Source: JAKORR01 sp964608495
Lineage (GTDB): Bacteria > Armatimonadota > Zipacnadia > Zipacnadales > FEN-943
DNA length: 16,535 bases
Assembly: GCA_964608495.1 (NCBI GenBank)
Contig: CAZSOQ010000115.1
Coordinates: 1-16,535, forward strand
Direction of reading: 5' to 3'
Both the position numbers and the translations under genes were made by a program. Below the pieces are notes generated by a model, which was given only the letters and a program-made list of their open reading frames with translations, was not told where the DNA came from and did no database searches. This document shows positions 1 through 7,986 of this stretch, in pieces. How positions within the stretch are numbered: position 1 is the first letter of the stretch; every line of letters begins with the position of its first letter.

Positions 1-51
1 CATGCCCTCGGGTACGGTGCGCGGTCCGCCCTTGATGGCCAGCTCGGTCAT
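1..51 (-). CDS. N-terminus of a DegT/DnrJ/EryC1-type aminotransferase (partial, runs off the left edge)
   Basis: Only the first 17 codons are in the window, read leftward from an ATG at 51. They give MTELAIKGGPRTVPEGM. A short 'xxLAIxGGxxxxP' opening is typical of DegT/DnrJ/EryC1/StrS PLP-dependent sugar aminotransferases and of the AHBA-synthase-like branch. Upstream on the same strand is a GGGAG stretch about 10 nt before the ATG, a plausible ribosome binding site. The gene lies 122 bp downstream of the lipoprotein glycosidase on the same strand, so it could be co-transcribed with it. With the aminotransferase at 1872-3017 this would make two DegT-type enzymes around one glycosidase. The catalytic part is outside the window, so the family call rests on this N-terminal signature alone. 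Confidence 0.55.
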   Translation of the reverse strand, partial: MTELAIKGGPRTVPEGM

Positions 52-173
52 GGATCATCCGCTCCCAGGTGAGGGCCCGGGAAGGGCCCGCGAAGCTTAC
101 CAGACCTTCTCGGGCCAGGGGCTTCCACCCCAGGGGCCGCGGTCCTTCGCAGGGGAGGGCCGGCGGACCTCGG

Positions 174-1610
174 CTAGCGCGCCACGAGATGCACGGCGAG
201 GTCGTCGGTGAAGGCCGGAAGGGAGAGGTCGAGGGCGCCGTTGCGAAGGGCGGCCTCGCTCTCCCGCAGGGGGCCGGTGGCGGGGCTGTACATGGTGACG
301 CGGACTATCCTGCCGCGGAGGGGGACGTCCTTCAGCCTGAGCTCGGTCGCCGGGTACTCGACGCCCGCTGTTCTGGGGCCCGATTCGCAGTAGACCACGG
401 CTTCGCGGCGCGAGGCCAGGCAGTAGCTGGCGCCGCCGGGGGCCGAGTCAAGACACCCGGGCCGAGGCAACAAGTTAGGGAAGTCCACGAGGGAATCGAA
501 GAACCGCCTGAGCAGACGGGCGTCGCGATCGAACTGAGGGAAGCTGCCGGGCTTCGTTCGCCACTCCTTCTGGTAATCGCCGATGCCCTGGACACGGGAC
601 ATCAGGGCTCGCCAGTGCAGCTTGCGGAAGCGGGGGAAACGATCCTCGTCGCCCGCGGCATAGAGCAGGGCCTGGCCGTCGTTGGAGTTGACGATCACGA
701 CCGGTCGCGTGAAGGACGTCCAGTCGCGCCAGACGTGGTTGCCGTGGATGATGGCCAGCTCCAGGCGCGGATGGCCCAGCAGGTAGTCCTTGTCGGGGAA
801 GCAGGCCATGTCCTGGCCCACGAGGATGTCGTTGCCCGTGGTTCTCTCCCAGGCCTGGATGTGATCGAGCGTCAGCTCTATCCACCGCCTGGTCAGGCCC
901 AGGTCCAGGCCGCCGTCGCCCATCTCGTTCGACAGGTCCAGGAAGACGTTGCCCAGGTCGCCGACGGCAGCGAGCAGGTGGTCCAGGTAGGCGAAATACT
1001 GGTTGCGGAGGCCCGGATTGCCCTCGACGACCTGCTCGACTATCGGATGATGGCCGCCGCCGTTGGGTCGCATGCTCCGCGCGAAGTCGTTGACGTTGTT
1101 GCTGGGGTTCCAGAAGTTGAAGGGCCATCGGTCGCCGGCGGGGTTCGTCTCGAAGTAGCAGAGCTGGAAGACCTGCAGGTGCACGATGATGCCGTGGTCC
1201 CTGAGGGTCTGGGCGACGGCCCGGAAGTTGCGCCAGTACTCCGGGTTGAAGCGCGTCAGGTCGAACTTCAGCGGATCGGTCGAGGCGGTCTCGAAGGGAA
1301 ACAGGTAGTCGGGATGGTGGATGATCTCGCGGGTCCAGCCGTATCCGGAGGCCGGGTAGCAGCGCACGTAGTTCATGCCGTTGGCCTGCTGCCACTTGGC
1401 CCAGGCGCGCACATCATACAGCTCCGAGCCGAGCTTCGCCTGCCAGACCAGGTGCTCGTTCATGGGCCCAAAGGCGAACAGCGGCCTCCCGCCGTAGGTA
1501 AGGTGCGCCGTGGGTTTGCCCTGATCCACGACCTGCAGGGACTGGGCTTGGCAGGCCCCGAGGCCGGCAAGAGCGGCGAGCAGGGAAAGTCTCGCGCAGC
1601 AGGTGAGCAT
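174..1610 (-). CDS. Putative lipoprotein TIM-barrel glycoside hydrolase (GH5/DUF4038-like)
   Basis: 478 aa. It opens with a lipoprotein signal: hydrophobic residues 7-19 ending in a lipobox L17-G18-A19-C20, so it is probably lipid-anchored outside the cytoplasmic membrane. The start at 1610 is fixed by a GGAGGAG site 6 nt upstream; the same frame also opens further upstream at 1664, without such a site. The body reads as a (beta/alpha)8 barrel: 'GRPLFAFG' near residue 41, 'NYVRCYP' at 80-86, 'IIVHLQVFQ' at 141-149, and 'NVFLDLSNEMGD' at 221-232, where N228-E229 is the expected acid/base pair of clan GH-A enzymes. A beta-rich tail (about 385-478) resembles the C-terminal sandwich of such enzymes. 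At the usual nucleophile strand ('RPVVIVNSNDG', 302-312) there is N/S/N/D rather than Glu, so activity is uncertain. The substrate cannot be read from sequence. It follows the aminotransferase gene on the same strand after 261 bp. Confidence 0.75.
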   Translation of the reverse strand: MLTCCARLSLLAALAGLGACQAQSLQVVDQGKPTAHLTYGGRPLFAFGPMNEHLVWQAKLGSELYDVRAWAKWQQANGMNYVRCYPASGYGWTREIIHHPDYLFPFETASTDPLKFDLTRFNPEYWRNFRAVAQTLRDHGIIVHLQVFQLCYFETNPAGDRWPFNFWNPSNNVNDFARSMRPNGGGHHPIVEQVVEGNPGLRNQYFAYLDHLLAAVGDLGNVFLDLSNEMGDGGLDLGLTRRWIELTLDHIQAWERTTGNDILVGQDMACFPDKDYLLGHPRLELAIIHGNHVWRDWTSFTRPVVIVNSNDGQALLYAAGDEDRFPRFRKLHWRALMSRVQGIGDYQKEWRTKPGSFPQFDRDARLLRRFFDSLVDFPNLLPRPGCLDSAPGGASYCLASRREAVVYCESGPRTAGVEYPATELRLKDVPLRGRIVRVTMYSPATGPLRESEAALRNGALDLSLPAFTDDLAVHLVAR

Positions 1611-1616
1611 CGTCTG

Positions 1617-1623
1617 CTCCTCC
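1617..1623 (-). promoter_or_regulatory. Ribosome binding site of the lipoprotein glycosidase
   Basis: On the minus strand this reads GGAGGAG, 6 nt before the ATG at 1610. It decides in favour of that start, which also places the lipoprotein signal at the N-terminus, over the in-frame start at 1664. Confidence 0.75.
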
Positions 1624-1702
1624 CGGTGCCTGGGTCGGGGAGCCAAGGCCGCAGCGGCTGGCATCCCCCGCCAGGCTCAGACTACCCGATGGGGCTACTT
1701 CG

Positions 1703-1729
1703 TCCGGCAGGGGAGCGATCCCTGCCGGA
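1703..1729. repeat. Perfect 10-bp inverted repeat (hairpin) in an intergenic gap
   Basis: TCCGGCAGGG (1703-1712) pairs perfectly with CCCTGCCGGA (1720-1729) around a 7-nt loop. It lies in the 261-bp gap between the aminotransferase stop and the lipoprotein glycosidase start, both on the minus strand. It could be a terminator or attenuator after the aminotransferase, or a dispersed palindromic repeat. No T-run follows on either strand, so a classical intrinsic terminator is not shown. Confidence 0.5.
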
Positions 1730-1871
1730 GCAATCCGGACCCATGACCTGGTGCCTCGCGCCGGCCGATCGGCAATCTGGGCCTCCGCTCCCTGGTTCAG
1801 ATCAACTCCCTCGATGACGGGAACACGGTCGCCGGGATGGCCGGCTCCGCCATGGGGGCGGCGTGGGAGCC

Positions 1872-3017
1872 CTAGCCGCCCTGGATCTTCTCGACGGCCG
1901 AGCGGAGACCTTCGGCGGCGGCCTGGTGGGCCGGTGGGTCGCCCCCCGCGCCCACGAGCATGAGGCGCGGCATCAGCTCCTCGGCGTTCGGGCAAAGGCC
2001 CACGGGGTAGGATACCTCGCTGTCGCGCAAGGGACAGCGGGTCGGGCAGCCCCGGCCGTAGGCCCTGGGCGCGCTCACCACGTCCTGCCTGTAGGCGGGC
2101 TTGCCTATGTAGCCGAAGTTCGGGGTGAAGCCCGCGTCGCGGCAGGCGGCCTGGAAGTCGTCGAGGGTGATTCCCTCGCGGTCGCCGTAGAACACAGCCG
2201 TCCAGATGTGGTAGGCGTTCTCGCGGCCCTCGGGCGTGGCCTGCGGCACAAGCCAGGAGCAGTCGGCGACGGCCTGGTTGTAGTAGGACGCGGCCTGCCG
2301 GCACTCGCGCACGTACCCCCGCGCCCGTGTCAACTGGACGCGGCCGACCGCGGCCGTGAGCTCGTTCATGCGGAAGTTCCAGGCCAGGCTCGGCGGAACG
2401 GTCCTGAAGTGGATCATCGAGCGGACGCGCTCCTCCAGCTCCGGCGTGCGGCAGAGGACTATACCGCCGTCCCCGGTGGTCATGTGCTTGGACTGCTGGA
2501 AGGAGAAGACGCCGATGTCGCCCAGGGTGCCGGCATAGCGGCCGTGGTAGGTGGCGAAGAGGGCGTGGGCGCAGTCCTCGATGACGACCAGGCCGTGCTC
2601 GTGCGCGGTCTCGACGATCGGGTCCATGTCGGCGCACAGGCCCCAGAGCTGGGTGACGATGACGGCCCTGGTGCGATCGGTGATGCAGCGCGCGAGGGCG
2701 GCGGGATTCATCGTGTGGGTGTCGAGATCAACGTCGGCGTAGATGGGCGTGGCGTTGTGGTACATGGCCGCGACCGAGGCGAAGGTGACCATGGGGTCAA
2801 CGATGACCTCGTCGCCGGCGCCCGCGCCCGCCGCCGCCACGGCCGAGTGCAGTCCCGCCATGGCGTTGCACACAGCGACGGCGTGGGGCGAGCCCATCGC
2901 GGCGGCGAACTCCTGCTCGAAGGCCGGGACCTGTGTGCCGCCCGTGGCTACCAGGTACCCGCTGTCCAGCACTTCCTTCACGCGGCTGAGGTCCTCGTGG
3001 TCGAACACGCGAGGCAT
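1872..3017 (-). CDS. DegT/DnrJ/EryC1/StrS-family PLP-dependent aminotransferase
   Basis: 381 aa, a normal length for the family. These enzymes use PLP, usually to aminate keto-sugars (often nucleotide-linked), less often as dehydratases. Visible marks: 'GGTQVPAFEQEFA' (26-38), 'GDEVIVDPMVTFAS' (68-81), 'VVIEDCAHA' (144-152) with D148 expected to contact the pyridine nitrogen, and 'FSFQQSKHMTTGDGG' (171-185) with K177 as the Schiff-base lysine, so it should be an aminotransferase. 'FRMNELTAAVG' (215-225) matches the family's conserved 'R-M-x-E-L-x-A' block. The ATG at 3017 has GGGAGGG 8 nt upstream. The protein begins directly at the substrate-binding helix and lacks the usual short 'LAIxGG' leader, which the partial gene at 1-51 does have. 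It is divergent from hflX. The specific substrate is unknown. Confidence 0.9.
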   Translation of the reverse strand: MPRVFDHEDLSRVKEVLDSGYLVATGGTQVPAFEQEFAAAMGSPHAVAVCNAMAGLHSAVAAAGAGAGDEVIVDPMVTFASVAAMYHNATPIYADVDLDTHTMNPAALARCITDRTRAVIVTQLWGLCADMDPIVETAHEHGLVVIEDCAHALFATYHGRYAGTLGDIGVFSFQQSKHMTTGDGGIVLCRTPELEERVRSMIHFRTVPPSLAWNFRMNELTAAVGRVQLTRARGYVRECRQAASYYNQAVADCSWLVPQATPEGRENAYHIWTAVFYGDREGITLDDFQAACRDAGFTPNFGYIGKPAYRQDVVSAPRAYGRGCPTRCPLRDSEVSYPVGLCPNAEELMPRLMLVGAGGDPPAHQAAAEGLRSAVEKIQGG

Positions 3018-3143
3018 GATGGTCGCCCTCCCGGAGGCAAAGGGTGCACGGGCCCGCGGCGGGGCGGCCCGCTGCCACTCCGACCCGGACTGCGCAGGGC
3101 CCGGGCAACCCGGCACGGGTCGGGCCGCCAGTTCGCCGGCCAC

Positions 3144-3167
3144 GCGAGCGGTTCCTGCCACGCTCGC
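3144..3167. repeat. 7-bp inverted repeat upstream of hflX
   Basis: GCGAGCG (3144-3150) and CGCTCGC (3161-3167) form a perfect inverted repeat with a 10-nt spacer in the 249-bp divergent region between the aminotransferase and hflX. It ends about 35 bp before the candidate hflX -10 element. It could be a regulator-binding palindrome, but short GC palindromes are frequent in DNA of this composition. Confidence 0.25.
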
Positions 3168-3201
3168 CCGGGACGTCGCGGCAGGCCGGAAGGGCGCCGT
3201 G

Positions 3202-3210
3202 TGGTACAAT
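3202..3210 (+). promoter_or_regulatory. Candidate extended -10 promoter for hflX
   Basis: TGGTACAAT fits the extended -10 pattern TGnTATAAT with one mismatch in the hexamer (TACAAT, 3205-3210). It stands out as one of the few AT-rich patches in the divergent intergenic region and lies 56 bp before the hflX ATG. No good -35 box is visible 16-18 bp upstream, as is common for extended -10 promoters. Confidence 0.45.
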
Positions 3211-3266
3211 TCAGCCGAGGCGCGAGCGGACGACCTGGCCGATGGCAGGGGGCCGCAGGTAAGGCA

Positions 3267-4607
3267 ATGACACCGGAACCCGAAGACGATCCGGAACTCG
3301 CAGACGATGCGGGACTCGAGGGCGACAAGGCCGAGGAGGGCCCACGGGCCGAGCCGGAGAGGGCGATACTGGTGGGCCTTCAGTCCCTGCGCGGGGCCGG
3401 GCGGCGGTCCACGCGCGAGCTGATGCTGCTGGCGCAGACGTCGGGCGTGTCGCCGGTGGGTCTGGTGGTGCAGGCGCGGAGAAGACCCGACGGAGCCACC
3501 TTCATCGGGCGCGGCAAGGTCGAGGAGCTGCGGGTGTCGGTCCTGCGGCACGGCGCGGAGGTGGTGATCTTCAACGCCCCCCTGACGCCGGTCCAGCAGC
3601 GGAACCTGGTGAACGCGCTGGAGTGTAAGGTGCTGGACCGCCCGGAGCTGATCCTGGACATCTTCGGCCAACACGCACGAAGCCGGGAGGGCAAGCTGCA
3701 GGTGGAGCTGGCGCGGCTGACCTACGAGCTGCCCAGGCTCGTGGGGCGCGGACACATGATGTCGCGGATCGGTGGCGGCCGGCGAGGGGGCGTGGGGATC
3801 CGTGGCCCCGGCGAGCCGCAACTGGCCACCGAGCGGCGCCATATCGAGCGGCGGATTCGGCGGCTGAGGCAGGAGCTGGAGGAGATCAAGCAGCGCCGCG
3901 ATACCGAGCGCACCGAGCGCAAGAGACGCGGCATGCCCCTGGTGAGCCTGGTAGGGTACACCAACGCCGGGAAGTCCACGCTGCTCAACGCGCTGGCCGG
4001 GTCGGAAGAGGTCAGCGTTGACGACCAGCTCTTCGAGACCCTGGACCCCACCGTGAGACGCGTGACCCTCGCCGACGGCTTCCAGGCCCTGGTGGGCGAC
4101 ACGGTGGGGTTCATCCAGGACCTGCCGCACAGCCTGATCGCGGCTTTCCGGGCGACGCTGGAGGAAGTCGTGCAAGCGGACCTGCTGGTGCACGTGGTGG
4201 ACGCGGCGGATCAGTACGCCGAGGAGCAGATGGCGTCGGTGCAGGACGTGCTGGAGGAGATCGAGGCGGCCAACCTGCCGACCATCGTGGTGCTCAACAA
4301 GTGGGACCGGGCCGAGGGGCTGGAACGCGGCCGGCGGCTCGTCGAGGCGTATCCCGAGGCGCTGCCCATCTCGGCGCTGCGCGGCGATGGCCTGGACGCG
4401 CTGCGGCGGGAGATCACCGAGGCCCTGGCGCTGAGGCTGGTGCCGACGTCGGCGCGGCTGCCCTACGGGCGCCTGGAACTGCTGCAGCTCGTGCGCGAGC
4501 GCGGGCGGCTGGTGAGCGAGGAGTATCGGGCGGACTACGTGCTGATCGAGGCGGAGCTGGACCCGGAGACTCTGGCGCGGCTGGCGCCGTATCTTACCAG
4601 CGAGTAA
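3267..4607 (+). CDS. hflX: Ribosome-associated GTPase HflX
   Basis: 446 aa. HflX is a cytoplasmic TRAFAC-class GTPase that binds the large ribosomal subunit and can split or rescue stalled ribosomes under stress. The N-terminal HflX domain shows 'GRGKVEEL' (81-88), 'TPVQQRNL' (107-114) and 'LDRPELILDIFGQHA' (123-137). Then come 'EGKLQVELARLTYELPRL' (141-158), the Gly/Arg-rich loop (168-182) and a charged coiled-coil helix (about 188-222). The G domain is complete: G1 GYTNAGKST (230-238), G2 region LDPT (259-262), G3 DTVG (278-281), G4 NKWD (344-347), G5 SAL (369-371). The ATG at 3267 has an AGGT/AAGG-type site close upstream and gives an acidic 30-residue extension (many D/E) before the conserved domain. 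It is a housekeeping gene between carbohydrate genes and appears to have its own promoter. Confidence 0.96.
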   Translation: MTPEPEDDPELADDAGLEGDKAEEGPRAEPERAILVGLQSLRGAGRRSTRELMLLAQTSGVSPVGLVVQARRRPDGATFIGRGKVEELRVSVLRHGAEVVIFNAPLTPVQQRNLVNALECKVLDRPELILDIFGQHARSREGKLQVELARLTYELPRLVGRGHMMSRIGGGRRGGVGIRGPGEPQLATERRHIERRIRRLRQELEEIKQRRDTERTERKRRGMPLVSLVGYTNAGKSTLLNALAGSEEVSVDDQLFETLDPTVRRVTLADGFQALVGDTVGFIQDLPHSLIAAFRATLEEVVQADLLVHVVDAADQYAEEQMASVQDVLEEIEAANLPTIVVLNKWDRAEGLERGRRLVEAYPEALPISALRGDGLDALRREITEALALRLVPTSARLPYGRLELLQLVRERGRLVSEEYRADYVLIEAELDPETLARLAPYLTSE

Positions 4608-4721
4608 GCGCGCCGGTCCGGGCAAGGCGTCGGCTTGCAGGGCAAGGACCTCGCCTGTGCCGCCCTCGTGAGGAACCCGCAGGCAGCTTGGGGCCACAGC
4701 AAAGGGCTGGTGATCCGGGTG

Positions 4722-7700
4722 ATGCCGCATCATCCCGGCCGTGTGTCGCGCAGACCTTCGCCTCAGCGCCTGGGTGCTCGCCTGGTCCCGGCGGCCCTGG
4801 GCTGTCTGCTCCTGGCCGCGGCCGGCCGGGCCGCCCACGCCCCGACAGCGCCGCCCGTCATCTCGCTCGCGGGCACGTGGCGGTCTGAGCTGGACCCGGG
4901 CGGCATGGGCCTGCAGGAGCAGTGGTTCGCGCGCGAACTGAAGGACAGCGTCCGGCTTCCCGGCTCCACCGACGAGAACCACAAGGGCACACCCAACACG
5001 CGCCCGCCCGACCTGAACGGGCTGAGCCGCCTGTACGAGTACGTCGGGCCCGCCTGGTACGAGCGCGATGTGGAGATACCGGCCGCATGGCAGGGCCGCC
5101 GCGTGATCCTCTTCCTCGAGCGCTGTCACTGGGAGACGCAGGCCTGGCTGGACGGCAAGCCGCGCGGCATGCAGGACAGCCTGTGCGTGCCTCACGTACA
5201 CGAGCTGGGCGTGGACGTGGCGCCAGGGCGGCATCGCCTCACTCTGCGCATTGACAACAGCCACAAGTACAACATGGGCGGCGCTGCCCACTCGACCTCC
5301 GACCAGACGCAGACGAACTGGAACGGGGTCGTCGGGCGCGTGGAACTGCGGGCAACGCCCAGTCTGTGGCTGGGCAGCGTGCAGGTGTACCCCGACATCC
5401 GCCGCAAGAGCGTGCGCGTGTCGGCGGCCCTTGAGGGCGAGACGCGCCAAGGCTTCGAGCTGGTGCTGCAGGTCACACCGCGAGGCGGCGGCAAGCCCGT
5501 GGCGGGCTGCCGGCGCGAGGGCAAGGCCCTGATCGGCCCGCAGACGGTCGAGGCAGACCTGACGCTGGGCAAGGACGCGCGGCTGTGGGATGAGTCCTCG
5601 CCGGCGCTTTACGACGTGCGGGCGACCCTTACCGTGCGCACGCCCTCTGGTCCGGTCGCGGACAGCCTCACGACGACCTTCGGCCTGCGGGAGCTGAAGG
5701 TGCGCGACCGGCGTATGGTGCTCAACGACCGGCGCATCTTCCTGCGCGGCACGCTGGAGTGCTGCGTCTTTCCACTCACCGGCTACCCGCCGACGGACGC
5801 GGGGCCGTGGCTGCGGCTGATGCGGATCGCCAAGTCCTACGGGCTCAACCACCTGCGGTTCCACTCGTGGTGCCCGCCGGAGGCCGCCTTCGCCGCCGCG
5901 GACGAGATGGGCTTTCTGCTGCACGTGGAGGCGCCGCAGTGGGTGGGCAACGTGGGCCAGGACCCGCCGCGCGATCGCTTCATCGAGGAGGAAGTGCTGC
6001 GCATCCTCGCGGCCTACGGCAACCACCCGTCCTTCGGCATGCTCTGCCTGGGAAACGAGCTGTCGGGCGACACGGCCTTCCTCGAGCGGGTGGTGCGCTT
6101 GGCCCGGGAGCGCGACGGACGGCACCTATATACCTCGTCCACGGCGTGGTCGTTCACGCCCGCGGACGACTACAACGTCGCGGCCGTGCGCGGGCTGCAC
6201 GGCCCCTCGACGAGCGCCGACTTTCGCGAGCCCGTCGCACGCAGCGGGGTGCCACTGGTGTCACACGAGGTCGGCCAGTGGACGGTCTTCCCCAGGCTGG
6301 CCGAGATGGCGAAGTACACGGGCGTGCTGCGTGCCCGCAACTTCGGGCTGGTGCGCGACGGCCTCAAGGCCCACAACCTGCTGGACCAGGCGGAGCAGTT
6401 CACCTGGGCGACCGGCAGGCTCGCGGCGGAGCTGTACAAGGAGGAGATCGAGGTCCTGCTTCGCACGCCGGGCCACGGCGGCTTCCAGTTGCTGGATCTG
6501 CACGACTTCCCCGGGCAGGGCACGGCGCTGGTGGGGGTCCTGGACGCCTTCTGGGACCCCAAGGGCGTCACGACACCCGAGGCCCACCGGCGCTACTGCG
6601 GGCCGACGGTGCCGCTGCTGCGCCTGCCCAAGCGCACCTACACGGCCGACGAGAGGGTTACGGCGGAGGCCGAAGTGGCGCACTTCGGGCCCACGGACCT
6701 CGCAGGCGCGCAGCCCGTGTGGACCGTGACCGACGAGGCGGGGCGCAAGGTGGCCTCGGGCACGCTTCCGCGGCGCGACTTGCCCACGGGCGACCTGCAC
6801 CGGCTTGGGGCCGTGTCCTTCGGGCTTCGCAAGACGGCCGCGCCCTGCAGGCTGACGGTCACGCTGAGCCTGGCGGGTACGGAGGCGAGGAATGACTGGC
6901 ACCTGTGGGTCTATCCGGCCGAGGTGGACACTGCGCCGCCGGACGATCTTCTGGTGACGCGCTCGACGGCGGAGGCCCTGGACGGGCTCAAGGCCGGCCG
7001 GAAGGTGCTGCTGCTGGCGTCGGTGGGCTCCCTGGTGCGCTCGCGCGCCGGGAGCTTCACGCCCGTGTTCTGGAGCCCGGCGTGGTTTCCGCAGCAGGCG
7101 GCCGGCACGATGAGCATCCTGTGCGACCCCAGGCACCCGGCGCTGGCGGCCTTCCCCACGGAGGCCTATACGAACTGGCAGTGGTACGACCTGCTGACGC
7201 GCTCGCGCAGCATGGTCCTGGACGACACGCCCGCGAACTTCCGCCCCATCGTCCAGGTCGTTGACAACTTCACGCGCAACCACAAGCTGGGCAACCTGCT
7301 GGAGGCGCGGGCGGGCGACGGCCGGCTCATGGTCTGCTCGATCAACCTCTGGCAGGACCTGGAGCGCCGCCCGGAGGCCAGGCAGTTGCTCCACAGCATC
7401 CTCCGCTACTGCGGCTCGCCGGGCTTCCAGCCCCGACAGAGGCTGAGCTTCGACGAGCTGGCGTCGTTCCTGTGCGAGCGCGGACCGAGCGTCCTGCAGA
7501 CGCTGGGCGCCAAGGTCGTGATGGCCGACAGCGAGGACCGGCAGAGCGGCAACGTGGCCCCCAACGCGCTGGACGGCCTGCCCGAGACCTTCTGGCACAC
7601 CCAGTGGCAAGGCGCTGAGCCGCCCTATCCGCACGAGATCCAGGTTGACCTGCAGCGCCCGGTGGAGATGGCGGGCTTCCGGTACCTGCCGCGCCAGGAC

Positions 7701-7949
7701 ATGCAGAACGGCTGGTTTACCGAATACGAGGTCTACCTCAGCGAGGACGGGAAGCAGTGGGGGCAGCCGGTGGCGAAGGGAACCTTCGCACCCGACTCGG
7801 ACGAGAAGGTGGTCCAGTTCGACAAGCCGCGCCGCGGACGGTTCCTGCGCCTGCGGGCCCTGCGCGGCGTGGCGGGACGGCCCTGGGCAGCAATCGCCGA
7901 GCTGGACATCATCCCCGTCGGGCAGCCGCCAAAGCCGGGAGCGCAGTGA
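4722..7949 (+). CDS. Secreted glycoside hydrolase family 2-type enzyme with GATase-like and F5/8-type C domains
   Basis: 1075 aa. The ATG at 4722 gives a Sec signal peptide: basic residues up to R20, hydrophobic 21-34, likely cut after A-H-A at 40. An in-frame TTG at 4635 would add 29 residues that do not look like a leader. Order of domains: GH2 jelly-roll sugar-binding domain (about 46-230, 'ISLAGTWR' start, 'AWYERDVEIP'), Ig-like sandwich (about 240-330), and TIM barrel (about 340-620). The acid/base is E446 in 'GNEL' and the nucleophile E516 in 'SHEVGQW'. After more beta structure comes a flavodoxin/glutamine-amidotransferase-like segment (about 740-905), then an F5/8 type C (CBM32-like) domain (about 930-1070). 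Both catalytic glutamates are present, so it should be active on beta-linked sugars outside the cytoplasm; the exact sugar is not readable. It starts 114 bp after hflX and converges on the URO-D-like gene. Confidence 0.85.
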   Translation: MPHHPGRVSRRPSPQRLGARLVPAALGCLLLAAAGRAAHAPTAPPVISLAGTWRSELDPGGMGLQEQWFARELKDSVRLPGSTDENHKGTPNTRPPDLNGLSRLYEYVGPAWYERDVEIPAAWQGRRVILFLERCHWETQAWLDGKPRGMQDSLCVPHVHELGVDVAPGRHRLTLRIDNSHKYNMGGAAHSTSDQTQTNWNGVVGRVELRATPSLWLGSVQVYPDIRRKSVRVSAALEGETRQGFELVLQVTPRGGGKPVAGCRREGKALIGPQTVEADLTLGKDARLWDESSPALYDVRATLTVRTPSGPVADSLTTTFGLRELKVRDRRMVLNDRRIFLRGTLECCVFPLTGYPPTDAGPWLRLMRIAKSYGLNHLRFHSWCPPEAAFAAADEMGFLLHVEAPQWVGNVGQDPPRDRFIEEEVLRILAAYGNHPSFGMLCLGNELSGDTAFLERVVRLARERDGRHLYTSSTAWSFTPADDYNVAAVRGLHGPSTSADFREPVARSGVPLVSHEVGQWTVFPRLAEMAKYTGVLRARNFGLVRDGLKAHNLLDQAEQFTWATGRLAAELYKEEIEVLLRTPGHGGFQLLDLHDFPGQGTALVGVLDAFWDPKGVTTPEAHRRYCGPTVPLLRLPKRTYTADERVTAEAEVAHFGPTDLAGAQPVWTVTDEAGRKVASGTLPRRDLPTGDLHRLGAVSFGLRKTAAPCRLTVTLSLAGTEARNDWHLWVYPAEVDTAPPDDLLVTRSTAEALDGLKAGRKVLLLASVGSLVRSRAGSFTPVFWSPAWFPQQAAGTMSILCDPRHPALAAFPTEAYTNWQWYDLLTRSRSMVLDDTPANFRPIVQVVDNFTRNHKLGNLLEARAGDGRLMVCSINLWQDLERRPEARQLLHSILRYCGSPGFQPRQRLSFDELASFLCERGPSVLQTLGAKVVMADSEDRQSGNVAPNALDGLPETFWHTQWQGAEPPYPHEIQVDLQRPVEMAGFRYLPRQDMQNGWFTEYEVYLSEDGKQWGQPVAKGTFAPDSDEKVVQFDKPRRGRFLRLRALRGVAGRPWAAIAELDIIPVGQPPKPGAQ

Positions 7950-7985
7950 CGCCGCGGACGGGTGTACGCGCCTGCGCTCCCCGGC
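7934..7985. terminator. Inverted repeat at convergent gene ends, likely bidirectional terminator
   Basis: GCCGGGAGCGCAG (7934-7946) pairs with CTGCGCTCCCCGGC (7972-7985): 13 bp with a single bulged base and a 25-nt loop. It spans the stop codon of the plus-strand GH2 gene (7947-7949) and abuts the stop of the minus-strand URO-D-like gene (7987-7989). The placement between two convergent stops suggests transcription termination for both. There is no T-run, so Rho-independent function is inferred from position and stem length only. Confidence 0.5.
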
Positions 7986-7986
7986 C

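Noticed and set aside
69..1817. Plus-strand open frame of 582 aa
   Set aside because: It is antisense to the lipoprotein glycosidase, whose signal peptide, lipobox and barrel motifs are clear.
1611..1871. Possible small gene in the gap between the aminotransferase and the lipoprotein glycosidase
   Set aside because: Frames are open on the minus strand, but I see no ribosome binding site tied to a start and no protein-like pattern. The perfect hairpin inside also argues for non-coding spacer.
4624..4639. Short hairpin GCAAG/CTTGC after hflX
   Set aside because: A 5-bp stem with no T-run is expected by chance and cannot be called a terminator.
4635..4721. TTG start adding 29 residues to the GH2 protein
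   Set aside because: The added residues do not form a leader, while the ATG at 4722 gives a normal signal peptide. The ribosome binding site for 4722 is weak, so some doubt remains.
3018..6125. Upstream extension of the minus-strand aminotransferase frame, giving an apparent protein of over 1400 aa
   Set aside because: The frame runs opposite hflX and the GH2 gene, is rich in low-complexity H/Q/R/A translation and matches no family. The GGGAGGG-preceded ATG at 3017 is the real start.
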